Shown here: positions 24,191 through 34,376 of the stretch, in pieces
How the letters are laid out: every line of letters begins with the position of its first letter
Numbering within the stretch: the stretch's first letter is position 1
Assembly: GCF_037975245.1 (NCBI RefSeq)
Contig: NC_092572.1
Span: forward strand, 25,366,989 to 25,430,988
Source: Apostichopus japonicus
Taxonomy: Eukaryota; Echinodermata; Holothuroidea; Aspidochirotida; Stichopodidae
DNA: 64,000 bases
Direction: 5' to 3'
Translations under genes and position numbers: made by a program
Notes under the pieces: model-generated
What the model was told of the DNA's origin: nothing
The model's database searches: none
What the model saw: only the letters and a program-made list of their open reading frames with translations

Positions 24191-25068
24191 CTGTGATTGT
24201 CTTGTTTTTAAAGCAATGGAAATCCTGTTTTTGAGGCAGGCTCCATTACTGGAGATCAAAAAGTCATTGTGTCTTATGCACAAGGTAGGGCAAAAATTGA
24301 ATTGTGATTTGGATGACATCAAAGAATCGCTTGGGAGGCGTCCAAAAACTTCATCTCTTAAGTTTAGTGGTGTCGTCATCTAGTTGAAGCAGCGCAAACA
24401 ATTTTTGAAAGGTGGATTCTCTGCACTGTTCTGTTGATGTATATGGAATTAATTTGTCAGAGTCATTGGACGTGCAGGTGTAAATCCAGCAAAGAATATG
24501 CACGCGGAGGTCGTTGATACTTCTAAATGTTGTGGAAGCTGGTTCATTTGAGCATATACCTGTCGGGTCCCCGCCAAACTTGGCCCCCTACTTTTGTCCA
24601 ACTTACAAACTTTTGCAGTATTAATGGTCACTATTATTAGGCTCATCCACAGAACAAGGACATTGAAAATGATGTCAAGCGAAGGAAACTGAAGCACTAA
24701 TAACACTAGGTTGATGCGGCAATAACGTTGTACGCGTAATACATGACATGTAACAATACTAATCAAAAGGAGCACTGACACTGATATTTTTGCTGTAGTA
24801 AATGGGTCAACTTACCGCAACACTTAACATGGGTTGACTCTCTTATAACAGTCTCAAGTGTATTAAACCTTGCTTTCCAAGAACTTAATATGTTTCTCCT
24901 ATAATAATAATAATAATTTATTATATTATTTATTTATATATTAATTTATTCTTATATAGCGCTTTACATCAAAAGAATGATCTCAAAGCAGCTTCACAGA
25001 AACGCATAAAAAATACAACTTAAAAAGTATTACAGCTTAAAAATAATACAATCTAAAAATATTGCATC
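24191..25068. other. Spacer between array and transposon-like pseudogene
   Basis: No intact gene. The minus frame ending at 24449 has NQLPQHLEVSTTSACIFFAG, which may be another relic of the neighbouring transposon-like protein, but I cannot confirm this. Confidence 0.35.
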
Positions 25069-25075
25069 CTAAGAA
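24900..25075. repeat. Dispersed repeat with (AAT)n and TATAGCGCTTTACATC core
   Basis: An AAT microsatellite is followed by TTATTCTTATATAGCGCTTT, ATGATCTCAAAGC and A-rich text. The same order is seen at 35426-35640 and, more loosely, at the 3' end of the LINE at 53.8 kb. It is probably the 3' tail of a LINE or of a SINE that borrows it. Confidence 0.65.
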
Positions 25076-27819
25076 TGTTTGTTAAGTTTCTGTTTCAGCA
25101 TAACATTCTCTTGTGCAAGGCCATCATTGTGCATGCCTGTATCACCCCAGCCAGAGTCATCATATTGTTCAATACTGGCTAAATTCATTGCAATTGAAAC
25201 TTCTTCTGCAAGTGGTCTGTATCGCTCGATTTGTGGCTGCTGCAGAGGTTGTTGAAGTGGATAAAAAGATGGTTGTGGGGCATATGGAGCAGCTGGTTCT
25301 TGTGAGGAAGGTTGAGGAACTGACTTTTGTGCGGCAAGTGGTGCAAATTTTTTTTTTTTAATTGGGCTCGACAGAGTGCACTTTGTGTGTGTAAGAAACA
25401 GCCACGGTGTCCTTCCAGTCACCCTCCAAAACATTCCCTTCCCTTCCTGAATTAGACTGGCCTGAATAAAAGTTACATGGATGCTAGGATTTGGAAAGTT
25501 TAGCAAGTTCATGTAATTCATTTGGGCTGGCAGCTTCTCCCTTTCCACTTCGCACAAAGCGCCAAACAGATCTGTTCACAGTACCTCCCAAACCATCCAC
25601 AGCCCTCTTCTTCCCTTGAGACGTACCTCCCAAACCATCCAATGCCCTCCTCTTCCCTTGAGACATACCTCCCAAACCATTCACTGCCCTTTTCTTCCCT
25701 TGAGACGTACCTCCCAAACCATCCACTGCCCTTTTCTTCCCTTGAGACATACCTCCCAAACCATCCAATGCCCTCTTCTTCCCTTGAGACATACCTCCCA
25801 AACCATCCAATGCCCTTTTCTTCCCTTGAGACATACCTCCCAAACCATCCACTGCCCTTTTCTTCCCTTGAGACGCACCTCCCAAACCATCCAATGCCCT
25901 CCTCTTCCCTTGAGATGTGGCCCAAAAAACAAAACAAAAACCAAATTCCTTCTATAAAGGTTTACGATTGGAGAAAAGGAACTGCTGCTTTAATTGGGAG
26001 CTGGCACCATCCGAAAATACATCAGTATGGCCGACATTTGGCAACTTGTCTTTCAAAGTTGTAAACATATATTACATGAAGGCATTCACACTCAGCTTGT
26101 CATGTTGAAGCTCGTCTGAGACAACGACCATGCTTTGGCTTTCTTCATCATCAATCCATACATGGGCTGTAAACAGTGTAGCCTGCTTATGGGATCCCCA
26201 GACTGTATTTATTCAAATCTTGAAAGGCCTGGGTAGCATTTTCAGGAATGTCAGATGATGTTTACAAGCAGCTTCAAGTCTGTCAAGATTGGTTAATACC
26301 TGCTTTCTCTTCACATACACATGAACAGGGAAGACCTTTCATCTGCCATTTTAGTTCTGCAAGTACCCCCCCAGTTGAAGTTATTTCCACCTTCACTAAA
26401 ACCACTGTGTTTTCAGCCATTGGGAGTACTTAACGACGAAGTGAAAGATTTAAGATTATATTGACATAGTGTAGAAAGCACTTCTTTGAACATTGATATG
26501 CTTATCTCTCTTTGCAGCAGGCTGACTCAGCAATTTCACAGCAACTTCTTTGAGCTGAAAGTACATCTTCACAATCACCATCAGTAGCAACAACGACACC
26601 TGAGCAAATATTAACAAGTTGATGCTGATCAGTTTCAAATGGGTTGATCATACTTTCAACTGTAGCCATCACAAAGTTGGTGTGCTATGCATCCTTACAG
26701 ACCCTTTGTCCTATCAAGGTCCTTCTTCCTCGAGTGTGAAAACTTCCCTGCCATTGTCTGACGCTCCTCCTTGGTGATGGCAGCTCTCTCATGGCTGGAT
26801 AAAATCCAGCGATGGACTGCACCTCTGTTCAGGGTAAAGCCAGTCAGACCATCGTTTTGTTTTTGTGTCCCTGTTGCATGTCTGTTCAATAGTCTGATCA
26901 CAAGCAATCTGGCTAAATCCAAACTGATCCTGCCTTTGAACAAACAAATTTGCCAGCAGAAAAAAATTTCATTTACATCAGGATGACTTTCAGGGGGATT
27001 TTTTTTTCTTTTTTCATTTCCAGCCAGTAGACAGAAAGGTACCGTGAGTAATGAACTCTGTCACATGCAAAGAACCATGGTAGCATTTGAGCGTACAGTT
27101 TTGACAAATGTAGCTCCCAGTAATACCCTCCCCTGGTAGCACGGGAGAACAGCATCAGAAGTTGAACCATCTGCAGATATGAACTCCAGAAAGCAGAAAA
27201 GAAAAGATGTTGGGTTAACAGCACTGTGCGTGACTGCTAATAAACCGTTGACATTGCTGTGAAGCATCTTCAGTTCATCCTTTCTCACAAAACCTAAGAT
27301 ATTAAATAGATCGCTAGCTTTCATGAATGTAAGTCAGCCAATACCATCCTGATTTTCTTCTCTTTGTTGGTCATTTAGCGCATTCAGGAAAGCAAGCCAA
27401 TGCAACCCGGATAAAGCATCTGCTGCTAACTTATGAGTCCGCATGCACTGACCTATGGTAGTGATGACCATTCAAATCTCCGTTGATAGAGCCCTGGGCG
27501 AAGATGTTTGACTCAATAAGTATATCTCTCAGACCAGCATCACCAAAGCGACTTCCAATGCAGGCTAAGTATGCCATTGACACATGGAATTCCGCAGTCT
27601 CCAATTGTTTTACATGATTGTTGCCAGCTTAATTTCCAAACATCTCTTTAAATCAAAGTGAATGTAGCCGCCTGGCATTCTACTCGCCGTTCTTTGACCG
27701 CGTTTCTTCGTTAGAGGGTTAGTTTCATGATTGACCTCCTGACATAGTATGTATACTGGAGGCAGAATGTGGCCACTGGGTAGTGTTTGGTCTGACCTAG
27801 GTGTCATATCCAAGATCAT
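25069..27819 (-). pseudogene. Broken transposon-like protein gene (several frameshifts and stops)
   Basis: Reading from 27819 down, coding-like pieces in changing frames follow one another. They include FHVSMAYLACIGSRFGDAGL; MRTHKLAADALSGLHWLAF; MLPWFFACDRVHYSRYL; GFTLNRGAVHRWILSSHERA; a WIDDEESQSMVVVSDELQHD segment; VFSDGASSQLKQQFLFSN; a repeated SQGKKRAxDGLGG; then TVNRSVWRFVRSGK and a Gln/Pro-rich tail ending QENVMLKQKLNKHS. From memory these resemble a family of repeated, unnamed proteins common in corals, molluscs and echinoderms. The VSD..xHDK, SDGAxSQxK and DGxGGT.xR motifs could be parts of a DDE-type nuclease, but that is only inference. At least four frame changes and in-frame stops (NAFM*YMF, HADS*) show a dead copy. 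Confidence 0.6.
25580..25916. repeat. 42-bp minisatellite grown inside the pseudogene
   Basis: Eight copies of a 42-bp unit (CCTCCCAAACCATCC... CTTCCCTTGAGAC). On the minus strand each unit encodes (M/T/A)SQGKKRA(V/L)DGLGG, and the last runs on into TVNRSVWRFVRSGK. Because 42 is a multiple of three, both strands stay open; the plus-strand frames are shadows. Confidence 0.9.
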
Positions 27820-29314
27820 GATTATTCATACATTGTCCGGTAAACAATTCCCATCATGCATCATTCTATGTAGCGCACGGCTTGGAGATGATTGAGGAGT
27901 GAGAAAGTATAGAGAACGTAATTCGTTACTCACGTACTCTTGCTGCAGTCTTTACTTACGTGCATGTATATCCTACCGTATAACGGTGTATTGGGAGAAC
28001 TGCTATTTCAGGAGCCTAACCAAGCTGTGCGGCGCCTGTGCATTAATACTAATACTACAATAAACCATCCTATATAACACTAGGCAGCATTGAGGCAGGT
28101 CCTTGATCCATTGATTCTGTTGACACAGCAGCAGATGAAGATTTATGTCATGTTTATTTGTGATAGACTTGTTTACTTCTCCCGAAGTAATTTCAGGTTG
28201 CTTTGAATTACTTTAATGTTGCATAGATGATAGTTTACCCAAAAAATTAGGCAACATTACAACAAATTTCCACATTATAAAACTAACAGTGACTGATAAT
28301 GCTTGAATAAAATATGCTAACTTATGCTGCCTGCCATGTGTTTTGATTTTTTTTAACCTTTTTTTTAATAGTTTTTATGTGTGTAATGAACCATTTTTTT
28401 TTTATCAATTTGCAAATAATTATCCCACATGACTTCACTTCAAAACAAAATCTGAAGGCTAGCAGAATGTCAGACATTTCAGTAGCAAGGCAGTTATAGT
28501 ACTTTAGTGTACTTAAACCTTCATTGGAATCCGCAAGTTCCACAACAGCAGACAATTTCATTTCAACCTACTGTACACTGAACAACAACTTAACTTTGAA
28601 AAGTTAATCATTTAATGGCTGAACTAAATCAACTATAAGTACTGTGTGCAAATATTTATTCACAACTCTGGCTTGAACATGTGCCCTGGATGTTAGCTAA
28701 CGAAGTTCTGTCATTACATCATCAACCCGACGTGTTGGTAAAATGACCTTTGTCTACAAGTGTAGGCTGAACCAGTTGCCATGTGAGCTCTTTGAGCAAA
28801 CAATATATCACTTTGAATGTGTCCTTGAGCCAAGACTTAGTTTAGGGAACACTGGTGTGTCGGTCGGTGGGAAAGACAAAGCATACATTTAAAGTTTTAA
28901 TTATTCATTTTGAAAATTCACAACACCCAACTTTCAGACAATGGTTCGAGAAAGCAATTGATAAATTTAATTGCTTACCGGTTCTAGCCCTGTAATCAAA
29001 CCTTCACGTTGATGTTCATTTTACCTGCGATATATGTTAAGTTAAGTTTGAAAGATTCAAATACATTTAATAAAAACAAGCACCACCTGTAAATTTCTGT
29101 TAACTTACAAACTCATGTCGTAGTTCTTTGGAAGATACATTCCACATGATTCTAGTAGATGTACCTGTGTAATTGTTATGAAGGGAAGCAGCAGCCCTAA
29201 TCTTGATTTCTTAATGCAATATTTTCATGTAGGATTCAATTTGATGGAGATCAGGTGATGCTAGTTATACAAGGTGACATTGTAAATTTATACATGAGTG
29301 TGAAAAGGATACTC
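27820..29314. other. Unassigned AT-rich DNA
   Basis: No gene, array or recognisable transposon end. Poly-T stretches lie at 28348-28368 and 28394-28403. Confidence 0.4.
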
Positions 29315-29320
29315 CATATA

Positions 29321-29784
29321 TACGGAAGTGTACTGTAGAAGGGACATTGCATTGACGAGTTGCCGACTTGACAAAACGACAATTATCTGCAAATTGACGA
29401 GTTGACGAGATGGTAACGTGACAAAATTCAGAAAATTGACGTTTTGACGAGAGAACGGATCTCGTCAATTGCATCAATTTTCTGAAATTTGTCATTTTGT
29501 AGAAATGGTAGTAAGTGTGCAATTCGTCAATTTGCAGAAAATTGATGCATTGCCGAGATCTGTTATCTCGTCAATACGTCAATTTTCTGAATTTTGTCAT
29601 TTTGTCGAGATGGTAGCAACTTTGCAACTCGTCAATTTGCAGAAAATTGATGCATTGGCGAGAACCGTTATCTCGTCAAAACTTCAATTTTCTGAATTTT
29701 GTCACGTTACCATCTCGTCAACTCGTCAGTTTGTTTTGTCAAGTCGGTAACTCGTCAATGCAATGTCCCTTCTACGCTTCCGTA
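29321..29784. mobile_element. Foldback MITE with long inverted repeats and 6-bp target duplication
   Basis: Both ends read inward as TACGGAAG(T/C)GTA, and after a short indel as GAAGGGACATTGCATTGACG. The similarity continues for well over 100 bp (GACGAGTTGACGAGATGG, ACGTGACAAAATTCAGAAAA). The flanks are CATATA at 29315-29320 and 29785-29790. The inside is made of imperfect repeats of GTCAATTTTCTGAATTTTG and TCGAGATGGTAGCAA words, so most of the 464 bp can fold on itself. No protein is encoded. Confidence 0.85.
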
Positions 29785-29790
29785 CATATA

Positions 29791-30489
29791 TCTTAATCGC
29801 AGTCCAAATCATGAAAATCAGCTTTTACTATATGTAACCTACTCTAACAGTAACAGTGTGTATTTTGCTGTTTACGGTAACACTGTGATCTTAGACCTTA
29901 CAGTTGGACTGTGCAATGTACAGTAGTCTACAATAGATCCTATTATTGAATATTAATTACTAGCCATAGCCTAGGACCTAGGGTAAAATTGTAAAAAACA
30001 CTTCTCAACATGGGAAAAGGGCAGTACATATTTTCAAACATGGATAACCCATTCAAATTTCTCTCCTTCTTTGGGGGGCGTCACCTCATCACGTGTTGAT
30101 GCTATGAACAAGTGTTGCCAGATGTCAAAAAAAGTATTGTGCAAACCAGTATACGTGATTGTGATTGGTTACTGGTTACATCATTAAGCTGTACTTTCAC
30201 CTTATAAACTTGCTCAATTTCCTGTTATAAACTACTGTACAGTACAACTGGAAAAAATGTGCACAGTAGACAACTGGGAACAATTGATAATGGCGATTTA
30301 ATATTTGTTTTCAAATTACAGTGACATTTAATTAATGGTAGTCCTCTGTCTCTGTGTTGCAACAAACTTAGTAGATTTTGGACTTCGGCCCCTGTCAACT
30401 TTATCTTCAAGATAATTTCATCCTTTCAAGTGTGTCACCGTGTGGGTGATGCAATTTCTTCTGACAGTACTCTGCAGTCTGTGTTACTA
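29791..30489. other. Unassigned DNA before the second family C block
   Basis: No gene or repeat recognised. Confidence 0.4.
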
Positions 30490-31010
30490 GTCTAAGTCCT
30501 TTTAAGGTGATTGTCTTCTTTTCAAAGCAATGAAAATCTCTCCCTCTCTGACAGTCATACACCAAGCTACTAATACTGTAGTTTATGTCATTGTTTTAAG
30601 GTGATTCAATTTCTCCAAACTCTATATGCTGTATTGGTCGCTAGATCTCACACACAGAGATGAAGCTGTTGTATTTAAGGAACATTCTTATCCTCTTAAT
30701 CCTTTTAAGGTGATTGTCTTGTTTTTCAAAGCAATGAAAATCTCTCCCTCTCTGACAGTCATACACCAAGCTACTAATACTGTAGAATGTGTCATTGTTT
30801 TGAGGTGATTCAATTTCTCTGTATGCTGTATTAGTCTGTGGATCTCAAAAACAGAGATTAAGCTGTTGCATTCAAAGGACAATCCATTTCTCCTAATCCT
30901 TTTAAGGTGGTTGTCTTCTTTTCAAAGCAACGAAAATCTCTCCCTCTCTGACAGTCATACACCAAGTTACTTATTACTGTTTAATGTGTTGAGTTGATTT
31001 ATTACTGAAT
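30490..31010. repeat. Second block of 200-bp family C monomers
   Basis: Three long-form monomers with AAGGTGATTGTCTT (third copy AAGGTGGTTGTCTT) near 30505, 30706 and 30903. They share CTCTGACAGTCATACACC and the CAGAGAT(G/T)AAGCTGTTG segment with the 16.7-18.0 kb array, 12 kb away. This marks the far edge of the same satellite domain. Confidence 0.88.
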
Positions 31011-31084
31011 ACTATGTTGGATTTAATCATGTATCTTAACAGTACACATAAAAGTCTGTAATTTGTTGTGTGGTGGTGCCGATG

Positions 31085-31625
31085 CTCACCATTTGTCTTC
31101 TTGTTTCTCAATTTTGTTGAATCTAAGACAAACACCTCTTTGGATTAAAACAATGTTATAAAAGTCCTCTCCTCCTCGGACTACCATATTCTAAGCTACT
31201 TCATATTTCTGTCATTGGATGGTGATTCCAATTTGTCTTCATTTGTCTTCTTCCTTCTCAATTTTGTTGAATCTAAGACAAACACCTCTTTGGATTAAAA
31301 CAGTGTTATAAAAGTCCTCTCTCCCTCAGAGTCATAATATTCTGTTATTGGATGGTGATTCCAATTTGTCTTCATTTGTCTTTTTTTTTCTCAATTTTGT
31401 TGAATCTAAGACAAACACCTCTTTGGATTAAAACAATGTTGTAAAAGTCCTCTCTCCCTCAGACAGTCATAATATTCTGTTACTGGATGGTGATTCCAAT
31501 TTGTCTTCATTTGTCTTCTTTTTTCTCAATTTTGTTGAATCTAAGACAAACACCTCTTTGGATTAAAACAATGTTATAAAAGTCCTCTCTCCCTCGGATA
31601 ATCATTCTTCAAGCTATTCGATATT
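31085..31625. repeat. About 134-bp tandem array (family D)
   Basis: CAATTTTGTTGAATCTAAG recurs at 31109, 31259, 31392 and 31527. Each copy also has CTCTTTGGATTAAAACA and ATAAAAGTCCTCTC or a close variant. It follows family C directly. Confidence 0.9.
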
Positions 31626-31669
31626 CTTTCATTGGACGGTGATTGAAAGTATTAAATTTTCTGTCACAT

Positions 31670-32412
31670 TGGACTGTATAAACGAACGTGGTCATTATAT
31701 GAAACGAAACCATGTAGTATTCATACTTTTGCAAGTGCCATCAGATTTTAAGTATGGATTTTGAAACATACTGTTACACTAAACACTATAGATGAATGTG
31801 GTCTTTATTTGAAATGTGACCATGCAGTATTCATACTTTGCAAGTGCCATCAGATTTTAAGTATGGATTTTGAAACATACTGTTACACTAGACACTATGG
31901 ATGAATTTGGTCCTCATTTGAAATGTGACCATGCAGTATTCATACTTTGCAAGTGCCTTTCAGATTTTAAGTATGAATTTTGAAACACTCTGTTAAACTA
32001 GACACTATAGATGAATGTGGTCCTTATTTGAAATGTGACCATGCAGAATTAATACTTTGCAAGTGCCGTCAGATTTTAAGTATGGATTTTGAAACATTGT
32101 GTTAAACTAGACAGTATAGATGAATGTGGTCCTTATTTGAAATGTGACCATGCAGTATTCATTCTTTGCAAGTGCCATCAGATTTTATTATTTTAAGTAT
32201 GAATTTTGAAACACTCTGTTAAACTAGACACTTAAGATGAATGTGGTCCTTATTTGAAATGTGACCATGCAGTATTCATACTTTGCAAGTGCCATCAGAT
32301 TTTATTATTTTAAGTATGAATTTTGAAACACTCTGTTAAACTAGACACTTTAGATGAATGTGGTCTTTATTTGAAATGTGACCATGCAGTATTCATACTT
32401 TGCAAGTGCCAT
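31670..32412. repeat. About 112-bp tandem array (family E) with an internal hairpin
   Basis: CATG(C/T)AG(T/A)ATTCAT-type words recur at 31711, 31821, 31930, 32040, 32149, 32266 and 32383, giving seven copies of 109-117 bp. Most copies contain ATTCATACTT and, about 25 bp later, AAGTATGAAT or AAGTATGGAT, which can pair. Not coding. Confidence 0.88.
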
Positions 32413-34376
32413 ACGGTATTGAGAATGCTTCCTGCAGGGTTACGTCTCACTTGACAGCAATGAATTTGCTAGATGATAATATAAAACATGATTGAACTGT
32501 TGAATCTAAAGACTGTGCAACACACTTTAATATTCTTTAGCAGTTTTGGTTTTCTTTTAAATTTGCAGTTGCAAACCTGGAGCTTTTGTATAATTCTTTG
32601 TAGCACTTTTGAATAATATAGACTGCATGGAGAGGGTGCTAGTTGCCATGGTAAAGCACTTTTATTGACAGCTTTTTTTTGTCACATTGGATACATTTGT
32701 TGAATTTCCTTGAAAATCCTGCTCCACCTTGTTTTGTAAATATTTACAGACCTACTTTGTACCTTTCAATTTCTTCTTTTCATGTCAATAGAAATACTGA
32801 ATGCCAAAGACAATTACACACCTTGTGTTTTCTTGGACCATATTTATATTGTTATGTTATGTTAGTGAAAGCCCAAACTGGTCAACCACAAACTTGAAGT
32901 TTATTTTAATGTTTATTCAATAGGCATATAACTGATTGAAGGTTACGAATTTAAAAGTATTCTGAAATTTTCCACATTTCAAATTTCTCTGTTATTAAGA
33001 ATGAACAGCAGTTTTCATTTTCATCGTTTATCCCAGAGAATCGTCGAGTCATTCGGAGAAGTGAATAAATTGTCTTTTTGGAAGTAATTAGAACCTATCA
33101 GGCTAGCCAAAATAATTGTTACCAATGCTTCGACTCCAAATCTGGAGTCGGATATGGGATAGAGAAAATTTATGGGATTTTCACCATGCTGTTGGCAGAT
33201 GCATTCCCCCCAAAAATTATCACCGAACGTAAAAAATTGCGTCTCCATGATTCCAAACTGCTACAGCAGCAGTAGGAGGATCTGCATTGACCTATTTAAA
33301 GATTTCCAGCCATATTTTTCATCTATCAACATCAGCCACAGGAGTGCACAGTCAGGCGGTACTCTTTATTATTTACACACTACCTTTACTGTTAATGTTC
33401 TCTCCATATATACTGAAATAATTCAAGATGGATTCTTAATGATGTGAATTAATCAAAGATAGCATATTACTCTCCAGAGCGTGTTCAAGTAAAGATTTCA
33501 GGGTCACATTTCTTATTGTTATTTATTTAGTATAGAACTCTCAAATTTACCCTTTGTATTCATTTTATACTACGTTGTTCTGTATATATGTACAGTATTT
33601 TTTATATTTATTACATATGTTCTTTTTGCTGTGAAAGACAATTTTATGAAATGAAATAAATACACACACAAAAAAAAAGAGAAAAAAAAAATGAAATTTG
33701 ATTCAAAATTTGTCTTGTCTTTTATTGAGCATATTGGCAAGCAAATGTACAAAATAATATTATTGCCAAACCCAATATCGTTTTGTCTCTTCAAATTCCG
33801 GCCGAGTCTTCATAGCATAGACAAATAATAGCTTGAATAGTGACGGCTAACAAGATGACTTTAAGCAACGTCCATTTTGATACTTCTAGTAAAGTACTTT
33901 CCAAAGTCAAGCCGCCTTTGTTTTGATGAGGTCTTCAGAGGAAACAAAGTGGCCTTTCATTCGGGATGGCTCTCTGGCCAGAATACCTAAATCTAGGTGT
34001 AGCAGAAGGGTCATGAACTGGGTAGCAGCCCTGGAAGAAAAATACTCTATCGGTTTTCGATGGAATCTGACAGTAAAAATTTCCACCCGGAAGTACAGTC
34101 AAGTTGTTTCCAAACTTTTGATAATATTGTGTTTTGTTGTTTTACTTTCAAATCAATGTGAAATTTATTACAATCAAATCAAAGTAATTTTATTTATACC
34201 GAGGAGGATAATCTCTTGAGGTATTTTAGATCATTGTCCCATCTTGCTGCCCGTTCCCAATCATCACGAAACCAATATCAAACATACTATTATGCACCAT
34301 GCAGGAAGGGTGGTCGGATTTTCTGAATTTCACATGGGTCGCGGATATCAGTGGTAGAGACTATCCCAGCGTCGTC
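32413..34376. other. Region 3' of SDHC
   Basis: Probably includes the SDHC 3'UTR on the minus strand. Short frames on both strands around 33021-33447 and 33923-34219 have no recognisable motif. An A-rich run lies at 33668-33692. Confidence 0.45.

Noticed and set aside
25522-26064. Plus-strand frames with SSSLETYLPNHP repeats
   Set aside because: Shadow of the 42-bp minisatellite; the minus frame matches the transposon-like motif and continues into TVNRSVWRF.
33021-33447. Short overlapping frames on both strands near the SDHC 3' end
   Set aside because: No motif or splice support; probably 3'UTR or intergenic sequence.
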